Positions 1 to 8,180 of a stretch of DNA of 17,959 nucleotides are shown one piece after another. Source of the stretch: an uncultured Collinsella sp. (GTDB taxonomy: Bacteria; Actinomycetota; Coriobacteriia; Coriobacteriales; Coriobacteriaceae); contig UREZ01000034.1 of NCBI GenBank assembly GCA_900547025.1, positions 1-17,959 of the forward strand, given 5' to 3'. How positions within the stretch are numbered: the first letter of the stretch is position 1; each line of letters begins with the position of its first letter. The translations under genes and the position numbers were made by a program. Below the pieces are notes generated by a model. The model saw only the letters and a program-made list of their open reading frames with translations, was not told the origin of the DNA and did not search any database.

Positions 1-53
1 GAGACGGCGAGTTAGCCGGCAGGTCGGCATGTCAATCCTGGTCTAACAGAGCC

Positions 54-96
54 TTAAAAAATCATCCCGCGAGGCTTGTGGCTCACGCGGGATGAT
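54..96 (-). terminator. Rho-independent terminator of the leftward ABC transporter/hypothetical unit
   Basis: A perfect 11-bp stem (61-71 with 86-96, ATCATCCCGCG against CGCGGGATGAT) encloses a 14-base loop. On the minus strand it is followed directly by a run of five to six T (56-61 read in reverse). It starts 9 bases past the stop of the hypothetical gene that ends at 106, so it fits as the end of that transcript. Confidence 0.85.
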
Positions 97-105
97 GACG
101 TCTTA

Positions 106-1068
106 TTATTTCTTGTCCTGCTCCAGCAGTTCGGACGGTGTGCGATCGGGCTTGCCGCCGCGGAAAATCTCGCGGCCATGCAGACGATGCTCCAGGTCAC
201 GTTCGGCCTTTTCCTCGTCAATCTTGGTCTGGCTCACCACCGGGTCCTCAATCAACGACGACACCGAGTTCACCTGCTTCTGAATGCGCTCGGCGATGGT
301 GTCATCCATACTCACGATGCGCATCTTCCAGTCGATACTCGTGGCGTTGGATGAGCTCTTGGTCCACACGAACGTCAAAATGGCGCTCTGGTGGCCGCGC
401 GCGGGGAACATGCCAAAGAAGGAATCGTGCTGAATGTTGCTATCCTCGTCGATATAGGCGTGAACGTTATACACCACGCGGTCGATCTTATCGTTGAGCA
501 ACGCGTTGGTCGCAAGCGCCGCGGCCTGAATCTGCCCGTTGGACAGCAGCTCGAGCTCGTTGGCAGACGATGTGTCCAACACCGTCACCTCGACCGTGCC
601 CGTGCGTTCATCGGCTTCATCGACGGTGAAGTCGAGCGGGAACTGCGTAAAGCCGTTGCCCCATTCAAGTCCACCCTTGAGCGCGGTCGAAACGGTATCG
701 ACCGAAACGCTCTCGGACAGGTTGGCGGTGTTCAGACGACGCATCACGCCGTAGCCAATCTGCATGCCCACGATCAGCACCAAAATACCGATGACCACGG
801 CCATCGCGGTCTTCGTAATGGTATGGCTCACCTGCGAGCCCGAAGGATCGTCCTCGGACAGCGGGTCGATATGTTTTGCCTGGCTCGCGCGGTCCTCGCT
901 GCGCAGCTGCGCTAGCGCCGCTTTGTCACCGCGCTTGGCCGCAGCCTCCTTCTCACGCATGCGCTCGGTACGCTTTTTGGCGAGCGTGGGATCCAAGACG
1001 CCGGATGCATCGATTTCGGAGAATAACTCCGTCACTTCTTCCGGAGTCAAAGGGTTCTTGTCAGCCAT
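106..1068 (-). CDS. Hypothetical membrane-anchored protein, function unknown
   Basis: 320 residues; I do not recognise the family. Residues 1-80 are highly charged and rich in Lys, Arg, Glu and Ala, probably cytoplasmic and partly helical. One clear hydrophobic segment lies at about residues 87-108, followed by RR, so a single-pass topology is likely. The rest (about 110-290) is an extracytoplasmic region with alternating beta-like stretches and no cysteine pair or catalytic motif that I can name. The tail, about 285-320, is again strongly charged. The ATG at 1068 has AGGAAG a few bases upstream. The gene begins only 19 bases after the ABC transporter stop, so the two are probably co-transcribed and end at the terminator at 54-96. 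A role linked to the transporter is only an inference from position. Confidence 0.8.
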   Translation of the reverse strand: MADKNPLTPEEVTELFSEIDASGVLDPTLAKKRTERMREKEAAAKRGDKAALAQLRSEDRASQAKHIDPLSEDDPSGSQVSHTITKTAMAVVIGILVLIVGMQIGYGVMRRLNTANLSESVSVDTVSTALKGGLEWGNGFTQFPLDFTVDEADERTGTVEVTVLDTSSANELELLSNGQIQAAALATNALLNDKIDRVVYNVHAYIDEDSNIQHDSFFGMFPARGHQSAILTFVWTKSSSNATSIDWKMRIVSMDDTIAERIQKQVNSVSSLIEDPVVSQTKIDEEKAERDLEHRLHGREIFRGGKPDRTPSELLEQDKK

Positions 1069-1087
1069 AAACTTCCTGTCATATCAA

Positions 1088-2860
1088 TCAGTCGAGCTCG
1101 TGCGCACGCGCACCTTCGAACTGCATTCGATAGTAACGGGCATAGGTGCCGCCACGGGCGAGAAGCTCCTCGTGCGTGCCACGCTCCACAACGCGACCAT
1201 GCTCAACGGTCGCAATCTCATCGGCATGCTTAATGGTCGAAAGACGGTGGGCGATAATAATCGTGGTGCGGCCGCGTGCCAGCTCTTCGAGTGACTCCTG
1301 CACCGCCTCCTCGCTCTCGTTATCCAAAGCACTCGTCGCCTCGTCCAAAATCAGGATCTTGGGGTTCTTGAGAAACACGCGCGCGATGGCAACGCGCTGC
1401 TTCTGTCCGCCCGAAAGACGGCTGCCGCGCTCGCCCACCACGGTGTCGTAGCCCTGCGGAAGCGACTCGATAAAGGCATCGATGTTGGCGCGACGGGCGG
1501 CCTCGGCGATCTCTTCTGCCGTGGCGCCCGGCTTGCCGTAGGCGATGTTCTCGCCAATCGTACCGTCAAATAGATAGACATCCTGCTGCACCAGGCCGAT
1601 GGCGCGGCGCAGGCTCTGCTGCGTCACATCGCGCACGTCCTGGCCGTCGATGCTAATGGATCCGGCAGCCACGTCATAAAAGCGCGGCAGCAGCGAACAG
1701 GTCGTGGACTTGCCACCGCCCGAAGGGCCAACCAGCGCGATGGTCTGCCCGGGCTTGATGGACAGATTCATATGGTCGATAACGGGACGCTCGTCGGCAT
1801 AGCCCTCGCCCAGCTCGACATCCTCGTAGTTAAAGCACACGTCGTGATACTCCACGGCGCCGGCAGTCACCTGCAGATCCGTAGCGCCCGGCTTGTCCTG
1901 GATATCCGGCGCGGTCGAGAGCACCTCGTCCATACGTTTAAAGCCGGCGATAGCCTTCTGATACGTTTCGGCCGAATTGACGAGCGTCTCGAGCGGCGTG
2001 CAGAACAGCGAAATATAGAGTGCAAAGGTCGCCATATCGACCGCCTGCAGCTGTCCCTGGGCGACCAGCCAGCCGCCCAGCAGCACCACGATCACATAGA
2101 GCACACCCGAGAGCAGGCCATACGTCGCGGTATAGACGCCCATGGCGTGATACATGTTCTCCTTGGACGAAAGATAGCGATTGTTTGAGGCGCGGAACTT
2201 GAAGCGTTCGGTCTCCTCATTGGCAAAGCTCTTGACCACACGCATGCCCGCCAGCGAATCCTGCAGCTGCGCATTGATGCCGCTGATTTTTTTGCGGTTG
2301 TCGCTAAAGACCTCGCGCATGCGCATGTTCTGCCAAAACATGATGACCGCAAACGCCGCCGTCACCACGGCCATGGCGAGCGCCAGCACCGGGGCAATGG
2401 TAAAGAGGATCACAAATGAGCCGATGATCTCGATGCCGCAGATGATGATCCACTCGGGCACGTGGTGCGCCGCCTCGCAGATATCGAACAGGTCGTTGAC
2501 CACGCGGCTCATCATGTCGCCCGAGCTGTTGCGGTCGAAGTATGCAAAGCTAAAGCGCTCATACTGGTCGAACAGGTCCTCGCGCATTTTGGACTCCATA
2601 CGCGCGCCCATCACGTGACCCCAATAGCTCACAAAATAGCGGCAGGCGCAGCGGACGGCATACATCAGCACCAAGCCCACCGCGATCATGCCGAGCGCCT
2701 GCATAATGGCAGCCTGACCCTGAGTAAATAGCCCACCGGTCAAATTGCGCAGAATAATGGGGAACGCCAGGTCAATGGCGGCAAGCACCAGAGCACAAAC
2801 AGTATCAGCAACAAAAAGCCCCATCTGGGGCTTGTAATAAGACAAAAACCTCTTCAGCAT
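1088..2860 (-). CDS. ABC exporter half-transporter (fused permease and ATPase)
   Basis: 590 residues from the preferred ATG at 2860. The N-terminal part (about 1-300) is a six-helix type-1 exporter transmembrane domain. The C-terminal part is a complete ATPase: Walker A GPSGGGKST at 378-386, Q-loop at Gln425/426, signature LSGGQKQ at 482-488, Walker B ILILDE at 502-507, and H-loop His538. All catalytic residues are present, so it should hydrolyse ATP and export a substrate after dimerising. The family covers lipid, drug and peptide exporters, and the substrate cannot be read from sequence. No partner half-transporter lies nearby, so it may act as a homodimer. The ATG at 2860 has AAGGTG just upstream and gives the usual length. 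An in-frame ATG at 2959 with a stronger GAGGAGG would add 33 basic residues not typical of the family. Confidence 0.93.
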   Translation of the reverse strand: MLKRFLSYYKPQMGLFVADTVCALVLAAIDLAFPIILRNLTGGLFTQGQAAIMQALGMIAVGLVLMYAVRCACRYFVSYWGHVMGARMESKMREDLFDQYERFSFAYFDRNSSGDMMSRVVNDLFDICEAAHHVPEWIIICGIEIIGSFVILFTIAPVLALAMAVVTAAFAVIMFWQNMRMREVFSDNRKKISGINAQLQDSLAGMRVVKSFANEETERFKFRASNNRYLSSKENMYHAMGVYTATYGLLSGVLYVIVVLLGGWLVAQGQLQAVDMATFALYISLFCTPLETLVNSAETYQKAIAGFKRMDEVLSTAPDIQDKPGATDLQVTAGAVEYHDVCFNYEDVELGEGYADERPVIDHMNLSIKPGQTIALVGPSGGGKSTTCSLLPRFYDVAAGSISIDGQDVRDVTQQSLRRAIGLVQQDVYLFDGTIGENIAYGKPGATAEEIAEAARRANIDAFIESLPQGYDTVVGERGSRLSGGQKQRVAIARVFLKNPKILILDEATSALDNESEEAVQESLEELARGRTTIIIAHRLSTIKHADEIATVEHGRVVERGTHEELLARGGTYARYYRMQFEGARAHELD

Positions 2861-3025
2861 AATCACCTTACGCGGTTTTACCAAACCGCGTTTCGTCTCG
2901 ACGCTGCAAGTGCTCCATTTGGACAATCTGGCCTTCAATCGTCGGTCGCGTATATCCATACGCTTCCCTCCTCTTTTAGGCCACCTTGTCTCAAATGGAG
3001 CACTTTCGCTGACTTACACAAACCT
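2861..3025 (-). promoter_or_regulatory. Structured leader of the ABC transporter: long-range inverted repeat plus proximal hairpin
   Basis: Two structures are visible. First, a perfect 14-bp inverted repeat (2908-2921 and 2992-3005, CAAATGGAGCACTT on the plus strand at the right arm) with 70 bases between the arms. The enclosed stretch contains the strong GAGGAGG site and the ATG at 2959. Second, a perfect 8-bp hairpin at 2871-2890 with a 4-base loop, ending immediately before the AAGGTG site that serves the ATG at 2860. A 16-codon reading frame starting MEHLQRRD (ATG at 2918 on the minus strand) stops with TAA directly beside that site, so it could be a leader peptide. Regulation by RNA structure or by a protein binding the repeat is inferred. 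I found no convincing sigma-70 promoter here. Confidence 0.45.
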
Positions 3026-3041
3026 GCGGGATCATCCCCGC
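3026..3041 (-). terminator. Weak candidate terminator after the Nudix gene
   Basis: A short stem (GCGGG/CCCGC with a 6-base loop that can add a G-T pair) lies 3 bases beyond the Nudix stop codon. The following minus-strand bases have only a short T stretch (TTTGTG), so termination is likely to be partial at best. Confidence 0.3.
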
Positions 3042-3044
3042 TCG

Positions 3045-3740
3045 TTAAAGCTCGGCCCCGCCTAGTCGGTGCGCGATGCTGTCGCAGGCAAGCGCGCCTA
3101 CGACGGTCTTGGCGTCTTCGATCTTGCCGTCGAGCACGGCGTCGATCAGCTCGTGTAGCGGCACCAGGTCCACGTTGACAAACTCGTCATCATCGGGGTT
3201 GGGCGCATCAAACTCGAGCTTGGTAGCCAAGTAGATGTGGATGATCTCATCGCAAAAACCGCAGGACGTGACAATCGACGTCAAAAAGCGAATACGACCA
3301 GCCTTAAAGCCCGTCTCCTCATGCAGTTCGCGCTTGGCGCAATCGAGCGGGTCCTCGCCCGGGTCGAGCTTGCCGGCAGGAATCTCGACCGTCACGCGGT
3401 CGATGGCGGTGCGGTACTGACGCACCAGTACGATCTTGCCGCTCTCGGTCAGTGCCACAACGGCCGCCGCACCCGGATGGCGAACGATATCGCGGGCGCT
3501 GCGGTGACCGTTGGGCAGCTCGACCTCAAGACGGTGGACGTCGAGAATCTTGCCCTTCCAGGCGCACTCCTCCGAAAGAATCTTCTCGTGCAGCTCGGCA
3601 TCGTGCGGGTCGTCGTCGCCCAGCACCAGTGCCGGCTCGTCAGCGACCTCGCCACCAGGCTCGCCCTCGGCGTGCCCATACATGCGGCTGTCCTCTTCGA
3701 CGATCTGCGCGTCCACGAGCTCTTCGTTCTTCTCGTCCAT
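3045..3740 (-). CDS. Nudix hydrolase, ADP-ribose pyrophosphatase type
   Basis: 231 residues from the preferred ATG at 3740. A full Nudix box matching GX5EX7REUXEEXGU lies at residues 123-145, beginning GKLDPGE and including RELHEETGF, so the metal-binding glutamates are intact. The surrounding fold, with VRQYRTA, the EIPAGK stretch before the box and SCGFCDE after it, is typical of ADP-ribose pyrophosphatases (NudF/YqiK group), which cleave ADP-ribose to AMP and ribose 5-phosphate. Residues 1-55 form an acidic extension that ordinary NudF proteins lack. The ATG at 3740 has GAGAGG about 10 bases upstream, whereas the ATG at 3749 is too close to it. The gene starts 21 bases after purD and probably shares its transcript. 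Substrate preference is not certain. Confidence 0.9.
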   Translation of the reverse strand: MDEKNEELVDAQIVEEDSRMYGHAEGEPGGEVADEPALVLGDDDPHDAELHEKILSEECAWKGKILDVHRLEVELPNGHRSARDIVRHPGAAAVVALTESGKIVLVRQYRTAIDRVTVEIPAGKLDPGEDPLDCAKRELHEETGFKAGRIRFLTSIVTSCGFCDEIIHIYLATKLEFDAPNPDDDEFVNVDLVPLHELIDAVLDGKIEDAKTVVGALACDSIAHRLGGAEL

Positions 3741-3761
3741 CCGTCTCATTCCTCTCGGATT

Positions 3762-5066
3762 TTAGGCATCCCAGGCGTCGCGGCCGCGCAGCGCGCGCAG
3801 GCCGATGTCGTGACGCAGGGTCTTGCCCTCAAAATCAATCTTCTCGCAGGCCTCGTAGGCAAGGTTGCGAGCGTTCTCGAACGTGTCGCCCAGAGCGGTC
3901 ACGGCAAGCACGCGGCCACCATTGGTCACGAGCTGGCCGTCCACCACGGCGGTGCCCGCGTGGTACACGGTCACGTTCTCCATGGCCTCGGCATCGGCGA
4001 TACCGGTGATGACCTTGCCCTTCTCGTAGCTGCCGGGATAGCCCGCGCTCGTCAGGACAACGGCCACGGCCCACTCGTCACGCCAGTCGAGCTCAATCTG
4101 ATCGAGCTCGCAGTTGGCACAAGCCAGCATGACCTCGACCAGGTCGTTCTTAAGGCGCGGCAGCACGACCTGCGTCTCGGGGTCGCCAAAGCGGGCATTG
4201 AACTCCAGCACCTTGGGGCCGGCAGGCGTGAGCATAAAGCCGCCGTACAGGCAGCCGCGGTAGTCGATACCCTCGACAGCGAGCTCGGCCACGGTCTGCT
4301 CCATGACCTTCACCATCGTGGCGTGCTCCTCGTCGGTCACGATGGGCACCGGGCTGTAGACGCCCATGCCACCGGTGTTGGGGCCCTTGTCGCCCTCGAG
4401 CGCGCGCTTGTGGTCCTGCGAGGTGGCCATGGGGCGAACGGTCTTGCCGTCGGTAAAGGCCAGCAGCGAGCACTCGGGGCCAACGAGCATCTCCTCGATA
4501 ACCACGGTGTTGCCGGCATCGCCAAAGGTGCCGCCAAAACACTCGCGCACGGCCTCCTCGGCCTGCGCAAGCTCGGTTGCCACGATAACGCCCTTGCCCG
4601 CGGCAAGGCCGTCGGCCTTGACGACCAGCGGGGCGCCCTGCTCGCGCACGTAGGCAAGAGCCGAAGCCTCGTCGGTAAACGAGCCGTAGGCCGCCGTAGG
4701 GATACCGGCGCGCTCCATGAGCTGCTTGGAGAACAGCTTGGAGCCCTCCATCTGGGCGCCCTCGGCACCCGGGCCAAAGCAGGGAATACCCGCCGCGCGC
4801 ACGGCGTCGGCCACGCCCGCCACGAGCGGAGCCTCGGGGCCAATTACCACAAGTCCGCATCCGTGGCTCTGCGCAAACGCCGCCACGGCTGCAGGATCGC
4901 TGTCGTCGAGAACAACGTTCTCGCCGCAGCTCGCGGTGCCGCCGTTACCCGGCGCAATGTAGAGCTTGCCGGCGCGCGGTGATGCTGCGAGCTTAGCTGC
5001 CAAAGCATGCTCACGGCCGCCGCTGCCCAACAACAGGATGTCGATGGTTTGAGTGTCCGCCTTCAA
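3762..5066 (-). CDS. purD: Phosphoribosylamine-glycine ligase (GAR synthetase)
   Basis: 434 residues, close to the usual 420-430. It joins glycine to 5-phosphoribosylamine with ATP, the second step of de novo purine synthesis in the cytoplasm. Visible hallmarks are LLLGSGGREHALA at 11-23, GPEAPLVAG at 76-84, the ATP-grasp stretch VVKADGLAAGKGV at 148-160, IEEMLVGPE at 190-198, DKGPNTGGMG at 226-235 and the metal-binding VLEFNARFGDPE at 286-297. The start is TTG at 5066 with GAGGAGG five to six bases upstream. No ATG lies close enough to the conserved N-terminus to compete. It sits between purA (upstream) and the Nudix gene (21 bases downstream), so a small purine and nucleotide transcript is likely. 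Confidence 0.97.
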   Translation of the reverse strand: MKADTQTIDILLLGSGGREHALAAKLAASPRAGKLYIAPGNGGTASCGENVVLDDSDPAAVAAFAQSHGCGLVVIGPEAPLVAGVADAVRAAGIPCFGPGAEGAQMEGSKLFSKQLMERAGIPTAAYGSFTDEASALAYVREQGAPLVVKADGLAAGKGVIVATELAQAEEAVRECFGGTFGDAGNTVVIEEMLVGPECSLLAFTDGKTVRPMATSQDHKRALEGDKGPNTGGMGVYSPVPIVTDEEHATMVKVMEQTVAELAVEGIDYRGCLYGGFMLTPAGPKVLEFNARFGDPETQVVLPRLKNDLVEVMLACANCELDQIELDWRDEWAVAVVLTSAGYPGSYEKGKVITGIADAEAMENVTVYHAGTAVVDGQLVTNGGRVLAVTALGDTFENARNLAYEACEKIDFEGKTLRHDIGLRALRGRDAWDA

Positions 5067-5089
5067 GGGTGCCTCCTCTATGGATTAAC

Positions 5090-5108
5090 GGCTCGCTCCG
5101 CGCGAGCC
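5090..5108 (-). promoter_or_regulatory. Hairpin in the purD 5' leader
   Basis: A perfect 7-bp stem (GGCTCGC at 5090-5096, GCGAGCC at 5102-5108) with a 5-base loop ends about 15 bases before the purD Shine-Dalgarno site. No T run follows on the minus strand, so it is not a standard terminator. It may protect the 5' end or modulate translation. No purine riboswitch core is visible. Confidence 0.3.
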
Positions 5109-5120
5109 CTTTGCAAGCAA

Positions 5121-5162
5121 ATATACCCCTCGGCCGCCCGCTTGGGCTGCAAAGGGGTATAT
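5121..5162 (-). terminator. Probable terminator or attenuator after purA
   Basis: A perfect 10-bp stem (ATATACCCCT at 5121-5130, AGGGGTATAT at 5153-5162) encloses a GC-rich interior that can fold into a smaller GCCC/GGGC hairpin (5136-5147). It begins 22 bases beyond the purA stop. The minus-strand tail is TTTGCTTGC, only moderately T-rich, so some readthrough into purD is plausible. Confidence 0.55.
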
Positions 5163-5184
5163 CGCAATAACCAAATAGTCCCGA

Positions 5185-6471
5185 TTACTTCCAGAATCGG
5201 TTGATGATCTGCTCGCGACCAGCGCCAACGCCAATGAACGTCACGCGGGTGTGTGCCAGATCCTCGATAAACGCCACGTAGTCCTGAGCCTCCTGCGGCA
5301 GCTCGTCAAAGCTGCGGCAACCGGTGATGTCGCACTTCCAGCCAGGGAGCTCCTCGTAGATGGGCTTGGCATGCTCAAAGCGCACCTGATGCTCGGGCAC
5401 GCTCGTGTAGCGCTCGCCATCGACGTCGTAGGCCACGCACACCTTGATGGTGTCGAAGGCCGAAAGCACGTCGAGCTTGGTCACGGCGATGTCGGTGAGG
5501 CCGTTGACGCGCGAAGCATAGTTGGCGATAGGGCCGTCAAACCAGCCGCAACGACGACGACGACCGGTGGTCACGCCGTACTCATAGCCCTCCTCGGTCA
5601 GCGTGTGGCCGGCCTCGGACTCATAGGAAAGCTCGGTGGGCATGGGGCCCGAACCGACGCGGGTGATATAAGCCTTCATGACGCCCAGCACGCGATCGAC
5701 GTTCTTCATGCCGACGCCGGAGCCGGCAATGGCGCCGCCGGCGGTGCAGTTGGAAGACGTCACGTACGGATAGCTGCCGTGGTCGATGTCGAGCAGCGTC
5801 GCCTGGGCACCCTCAAACAGCAGGTTCTTGCCCTCATCGATCATGTTGTTGAGCAGCAGGCTCGTCTCGGTGATGTAGGGACGCAGGCGCTCGGCCATCG
5901 GCAGGTACTCGTCGCAAATCTGGTCCACGGTGTAGGTGGGCAGGTTGTAGATGAGCTCGAGCTCGGGGTTCACGCGGGCGAGAGCGGTCTCCAACTTGTC
6001 GCGGAACAGCGTCTCGTCCAGCATGTCCTGCATGCGCAGGCCAATGCGGGCCATCTTGTCCTGATAGCACGGACCAATGCCGCGCTTGGTGGTACCGATG
6101 TTCTTCTTGCCGAGCTTCTGCTCAAAGGCGCCATCCAGATCGATGTGGTACGGCATGATGACATGCGCGTTGCCGCTAATCTTGAGGTTCTTGGTGGTGA
6201 TGCCGTCGGCCTCGAACATGTCGATCTCCTCAAGGACAACCTTGGGGTTGACGACGCAGCCGTTACCGATCACCGACACGTGGTCGGAATACATGATGCC
6301 GGAGGGCACCTGGTGCAGGCCGTACTTTTTGCCGTTGACGACGATGGTGTGGCCGGCGTTGTTGCCGCCCGAATAGCGCACGACGGCATCAAAGTCGCCG
6401 GCGACCAGGTCGCAGATCTTACCCTTGCCCTCATCGCCCCACTGGGCACCGACCAAAACGGTTGACGGCAT
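5185..6471 (-). CDS. purA: Adenylosuccinate synthetase
   Basis: 428 residues, the normal bacterial length. It condenses IMP with aspartate using GTP to make adenylosuccinate, the first committed step from IMP to AMP. The P-loop-like WGDEGKGK is at 11-18 (Asp13 catalytic), and NNAGHT at 37-42 carries the catalytic His41. IGTTKRGIGP is at 125-134, FEGAQ with LLDIDHG is at 219-232, and TTGRRRRCGW is at 301-310. All are intact. The ATG at 6471 has GAGGAG five to six bases upstream. It lies downstream of dnaB with a 93-base gap and upstream of purD, giving a purine-biosynthesis pair with a hairpin between them. Confidence 0.97.
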   Translation of the reverse strand: MPSTVLVGAQWGDEGKGKICDLVAGDFDAVVRYSGGNNAGHTIVVNGKKYGLHQVPSGIMYSDHVSVIGNGCVVNPKVVLEEIDMFEADGITTKNLKISGNAHVIMPYHIDLDGAFEQKLGKKNIGTTKRGIGPCYQDKMARIGLRMQDMLDETLFRDKLETALARVNPELELIYNLPTYTVDQICDEYLPMAERLRPYITETSLLLNNMIDEGKNLLFEGAQATLLDIDHGSYPYVTSSNCTAGGAIAGSGVGMKNVDRVLGVMKAYITRVGSGPMPTELSYESEAGHTLTEEGYEYGVTTGRRRRCGWFDGPIANYASRVNGLTDIAVTKLDVLSAFDTIKVCVAYDVDGERYTSVPEHQVRFEHAKPIYEELPGWKCDITGCRSFDELPQEAQDYVAFIEDLAHTRVTFIGVGAGREQIINRFWK

Positions 6472-6564
6472 GTTTACTCCTCACATTCATGGACTGTCTA
6501 CGCGCCATGCCGGCACGCAGAAGCACAAAACATTCCCAGTATACCCGTGCAACGGGCGCCTGTC

Positions 6565-7956
6565 CTACTCCTCGGCATGTGCCCCATCAAGCTCATAGAA
6601 CTTGGTGGATGCCGGCAGGAACATCAGGTCGACGTCGCCGATCGGGCCCGAACGGTTCTTGGCCACGACGATACGCGTAACGCCCTCGTCGGGTCGATCG
6701 TCGCGCGAGGCTTCGGCCTCGTCGGCGGAGCGGTCCAAGAACATGACGATATCGGCGTCCTGCTCGATGGAGCCCGATTCACGAAGGTCGGAAAGCTGCG
6801 GGCGCTTGCCGGTACGGGATTCGACCTGACGCGAGAGCTGCGACAGCGCGATGAGCGGGATCTTGAGCTCCTTGGCCATGATCTTCAGACCACGCGACAT
6901 CTCCGAAACCTCGACGGTACGGCTCTCGGAGCGGCGTCCCGGCGGAGGACTCACCAGCTGCAGGTAGTCCAGGATGATGATTGCCTTCTCCTTGTTATGG
7001 AGCATACGGCGGCTCTTGGCGCGAATCTCGGTCACTGTGGTGCCGGGCGTATCGTCAATCAGAATATCGAGCTTGGACAAGGTCTGCGTGGCCTCGTTGA
7101 TATTGGCCCACTGTTCGGGGCTAATACGGCCCATGCGGAAGTCACTGATCGAGATCATGGCGTAGGCGCAAATCAGACGCTGGGCAATTTCCTTGCCCGA
7201 CATCTCCAGCGAGAAGAAGCCGACGGTATAACCAGCAGCGGCAGCGTTAAGCGCCAGGTTCAGAGCGAACGACGTCTTACCTACAGCAGGACGGGCGCCG
7301 ATAATGATGAGCTGACCCTCGCGGAAGCCCATGAGCATGCGGTCGAGCGACGGGAAGCCCGTGGGCACGCCCGCAGCCTGGCCACCGGCCTGGCACACTT
7401 CCTCGGCCTCGTTATAGGCCTCGACCATAAACTCGGTCAACGTCTTGTAACTCGACTTGACCTCGCGCGCCGTAACCTTGAGCAGCTTGCTCTCGGCCAG
7501 CTCGACAACCTCTTTGGTGTCGGTGGGGGCATTATATGCCAGCGCGTTGATCTCGTTGGTGGCGCCGATCAGCTCACGCAGCATCGAATCGCGGCGAACG
7601 ATGGCGGCATGATGCTGCCAGTTGACGAGCGACAGGGTCTGACCCATCAACTCCAAAATGTACGCTTCGCCGCCCACGGCATCGAGCTTGTTGATGCTTC
7701 GCAGGTAATCGATCAGCGAGATGGAGTCGATGGGAATGCGGCTGTTGTACATATCGACCATCGCGGTATAGATGGTCTTATGAATGGGCCGGTAGAAGTC
7801 ATCGGGCTGCAGCTCGACCTGGGCTTCTTCGACCACCTCGGGCGATAGCAGCATAGCGGCCAGCACATTGGCCTCTGCATCTTGGTTTTGGGGAAGACCC
7901 AACTTTGAGCCGCGGTCCTCGACCGTCAGCCCGGTCTCCCTATCGTCATATGCCAT
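6565..7956 (-). CDS. dnaB: Replicative DNA helicase DnaB
   Basis: 463 residues from the preferred ATG at 7956. This is the hexameric 5'-3' helicase that unwinds the replication fork and loads with primase. The N-terminal helical domain (PQNQDAEANVLAAML at 22-36) is followed by a RecA-like motor: Walker A GARPAVGKTS at 220-229, catalytic Glu251 in SLEM, Walker B Asp330 in IILDY, then SQLSR and DLRESGSIEQDAD near 372-402. No intein interrupts it. ATGs at 7968 and 7962 are in frame, but only the one at 7956 has GAGG at a proper six-base distance. It is separated from the ribosomal operon upstream by a strong terminator, so it needs its own promoter (see 7990-7998). Confidence 0.97.
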   Translation of the reverse strand: MAYDDRETGLTVEDRGSKLGLPQNQDAEANVLAAMLLSPEVVEEAQVELQPDDFYRPIHKTIYTAMVDMYNSRIPIDSISLIDYLRSINKLDAVGGEAYILELMGQTLSLVNWQHHAAIVRRDSMLRELIGATNEINALAYNAPTDTKEVVELAESKLLKVTAREVKSSYKTLTEFMVEAYNEAEEVCQAGGQAAGVPTGFPSLDRMLMGFREGQLIIIGARPAVGKTSFALNLALNAAAAGYTVGFFSLEMSGKEIAQRLICAYAMISISDFRMGRISPEQWANINEATQTLSKLDILIDDTPGTTVTEIRAKSRRMLHNKEKAIIILDYLQLVSPPPGRRSESRTVEVSEMSRGLKIMAKELKIPLIALSQLSRQVESRTGKRPQLSDLRESGSIEQDADIVMFLDRSADEAEASRDDRPDEGVTRIVVAKNRSGPIGDVDLMFLPASTKFYELDGAHAEE

Positions 7957-7989
7957 GAGCATCCTCATTCATATCGCTTGCGAGCATCC

Positions 7990-7998
7990 ATAGTATCA
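7990..7998 (-). promoter_or_regulatory. Candidate extended -10 promoter element for dnaB
   Basis: The minus strand reads TGATACTAT, a TGn extended -10 with TACTAT (four of six matches to the consensus). It would start transcription about 25-30 bases before the dnaB ATG. No good -35 hexamer is visible, so this is weak. The supporting context is the terminator at 8111-8148, which isolates dnaB from the operon upstream. Confidence 0.28.
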
Positions 7999-8110
7999 GC
8001 TACGGTCCCAAAACGCGCCGCGCGTCGCCAATCATCACCGAACCAAACGGATGAACGGTCCTGTATATAGGACTTCGACGCAACGTTCACCATGACACTC
8101 ACTCAGCGCA

Positions 8111-8148
8111 AAAAACAAAAGGGCGCCCTGGTTTCCCAGAGCGCCCTT
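8111..8148 (-). terminator. Strong rho-independent terminator of the rpsF-ssb-rpsR-rplI operon
   Basis: The stem pairs AAGGGCGC (8119-8126) with GCGCCCTT (8141-8148), extended inside by CTGG/CCAG. On the minus strand it runs into TTTTGTTTTTTG. It lies about 30 bases past the rplI stop. Confidence 0.92.
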
Positions 8149-8180
8149 CTTAGAACAAGATTGTTGCGTTGCAGCAAATG

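Noticed and set aside
3237..4982. Long plus-strand open frame of 581 residues opposite purD and the Nudix gene
   Set aside because: It is antisense to two well-supported genes, and its His, Leu, Gly and Ala-rich composition is typical of a GC-rich shadow frame.
5067..5184. Purine or PRPP riboswitch before purD
   Set aside because: Only simple hairpins are visible; no conserved aptamer core could be recognised.
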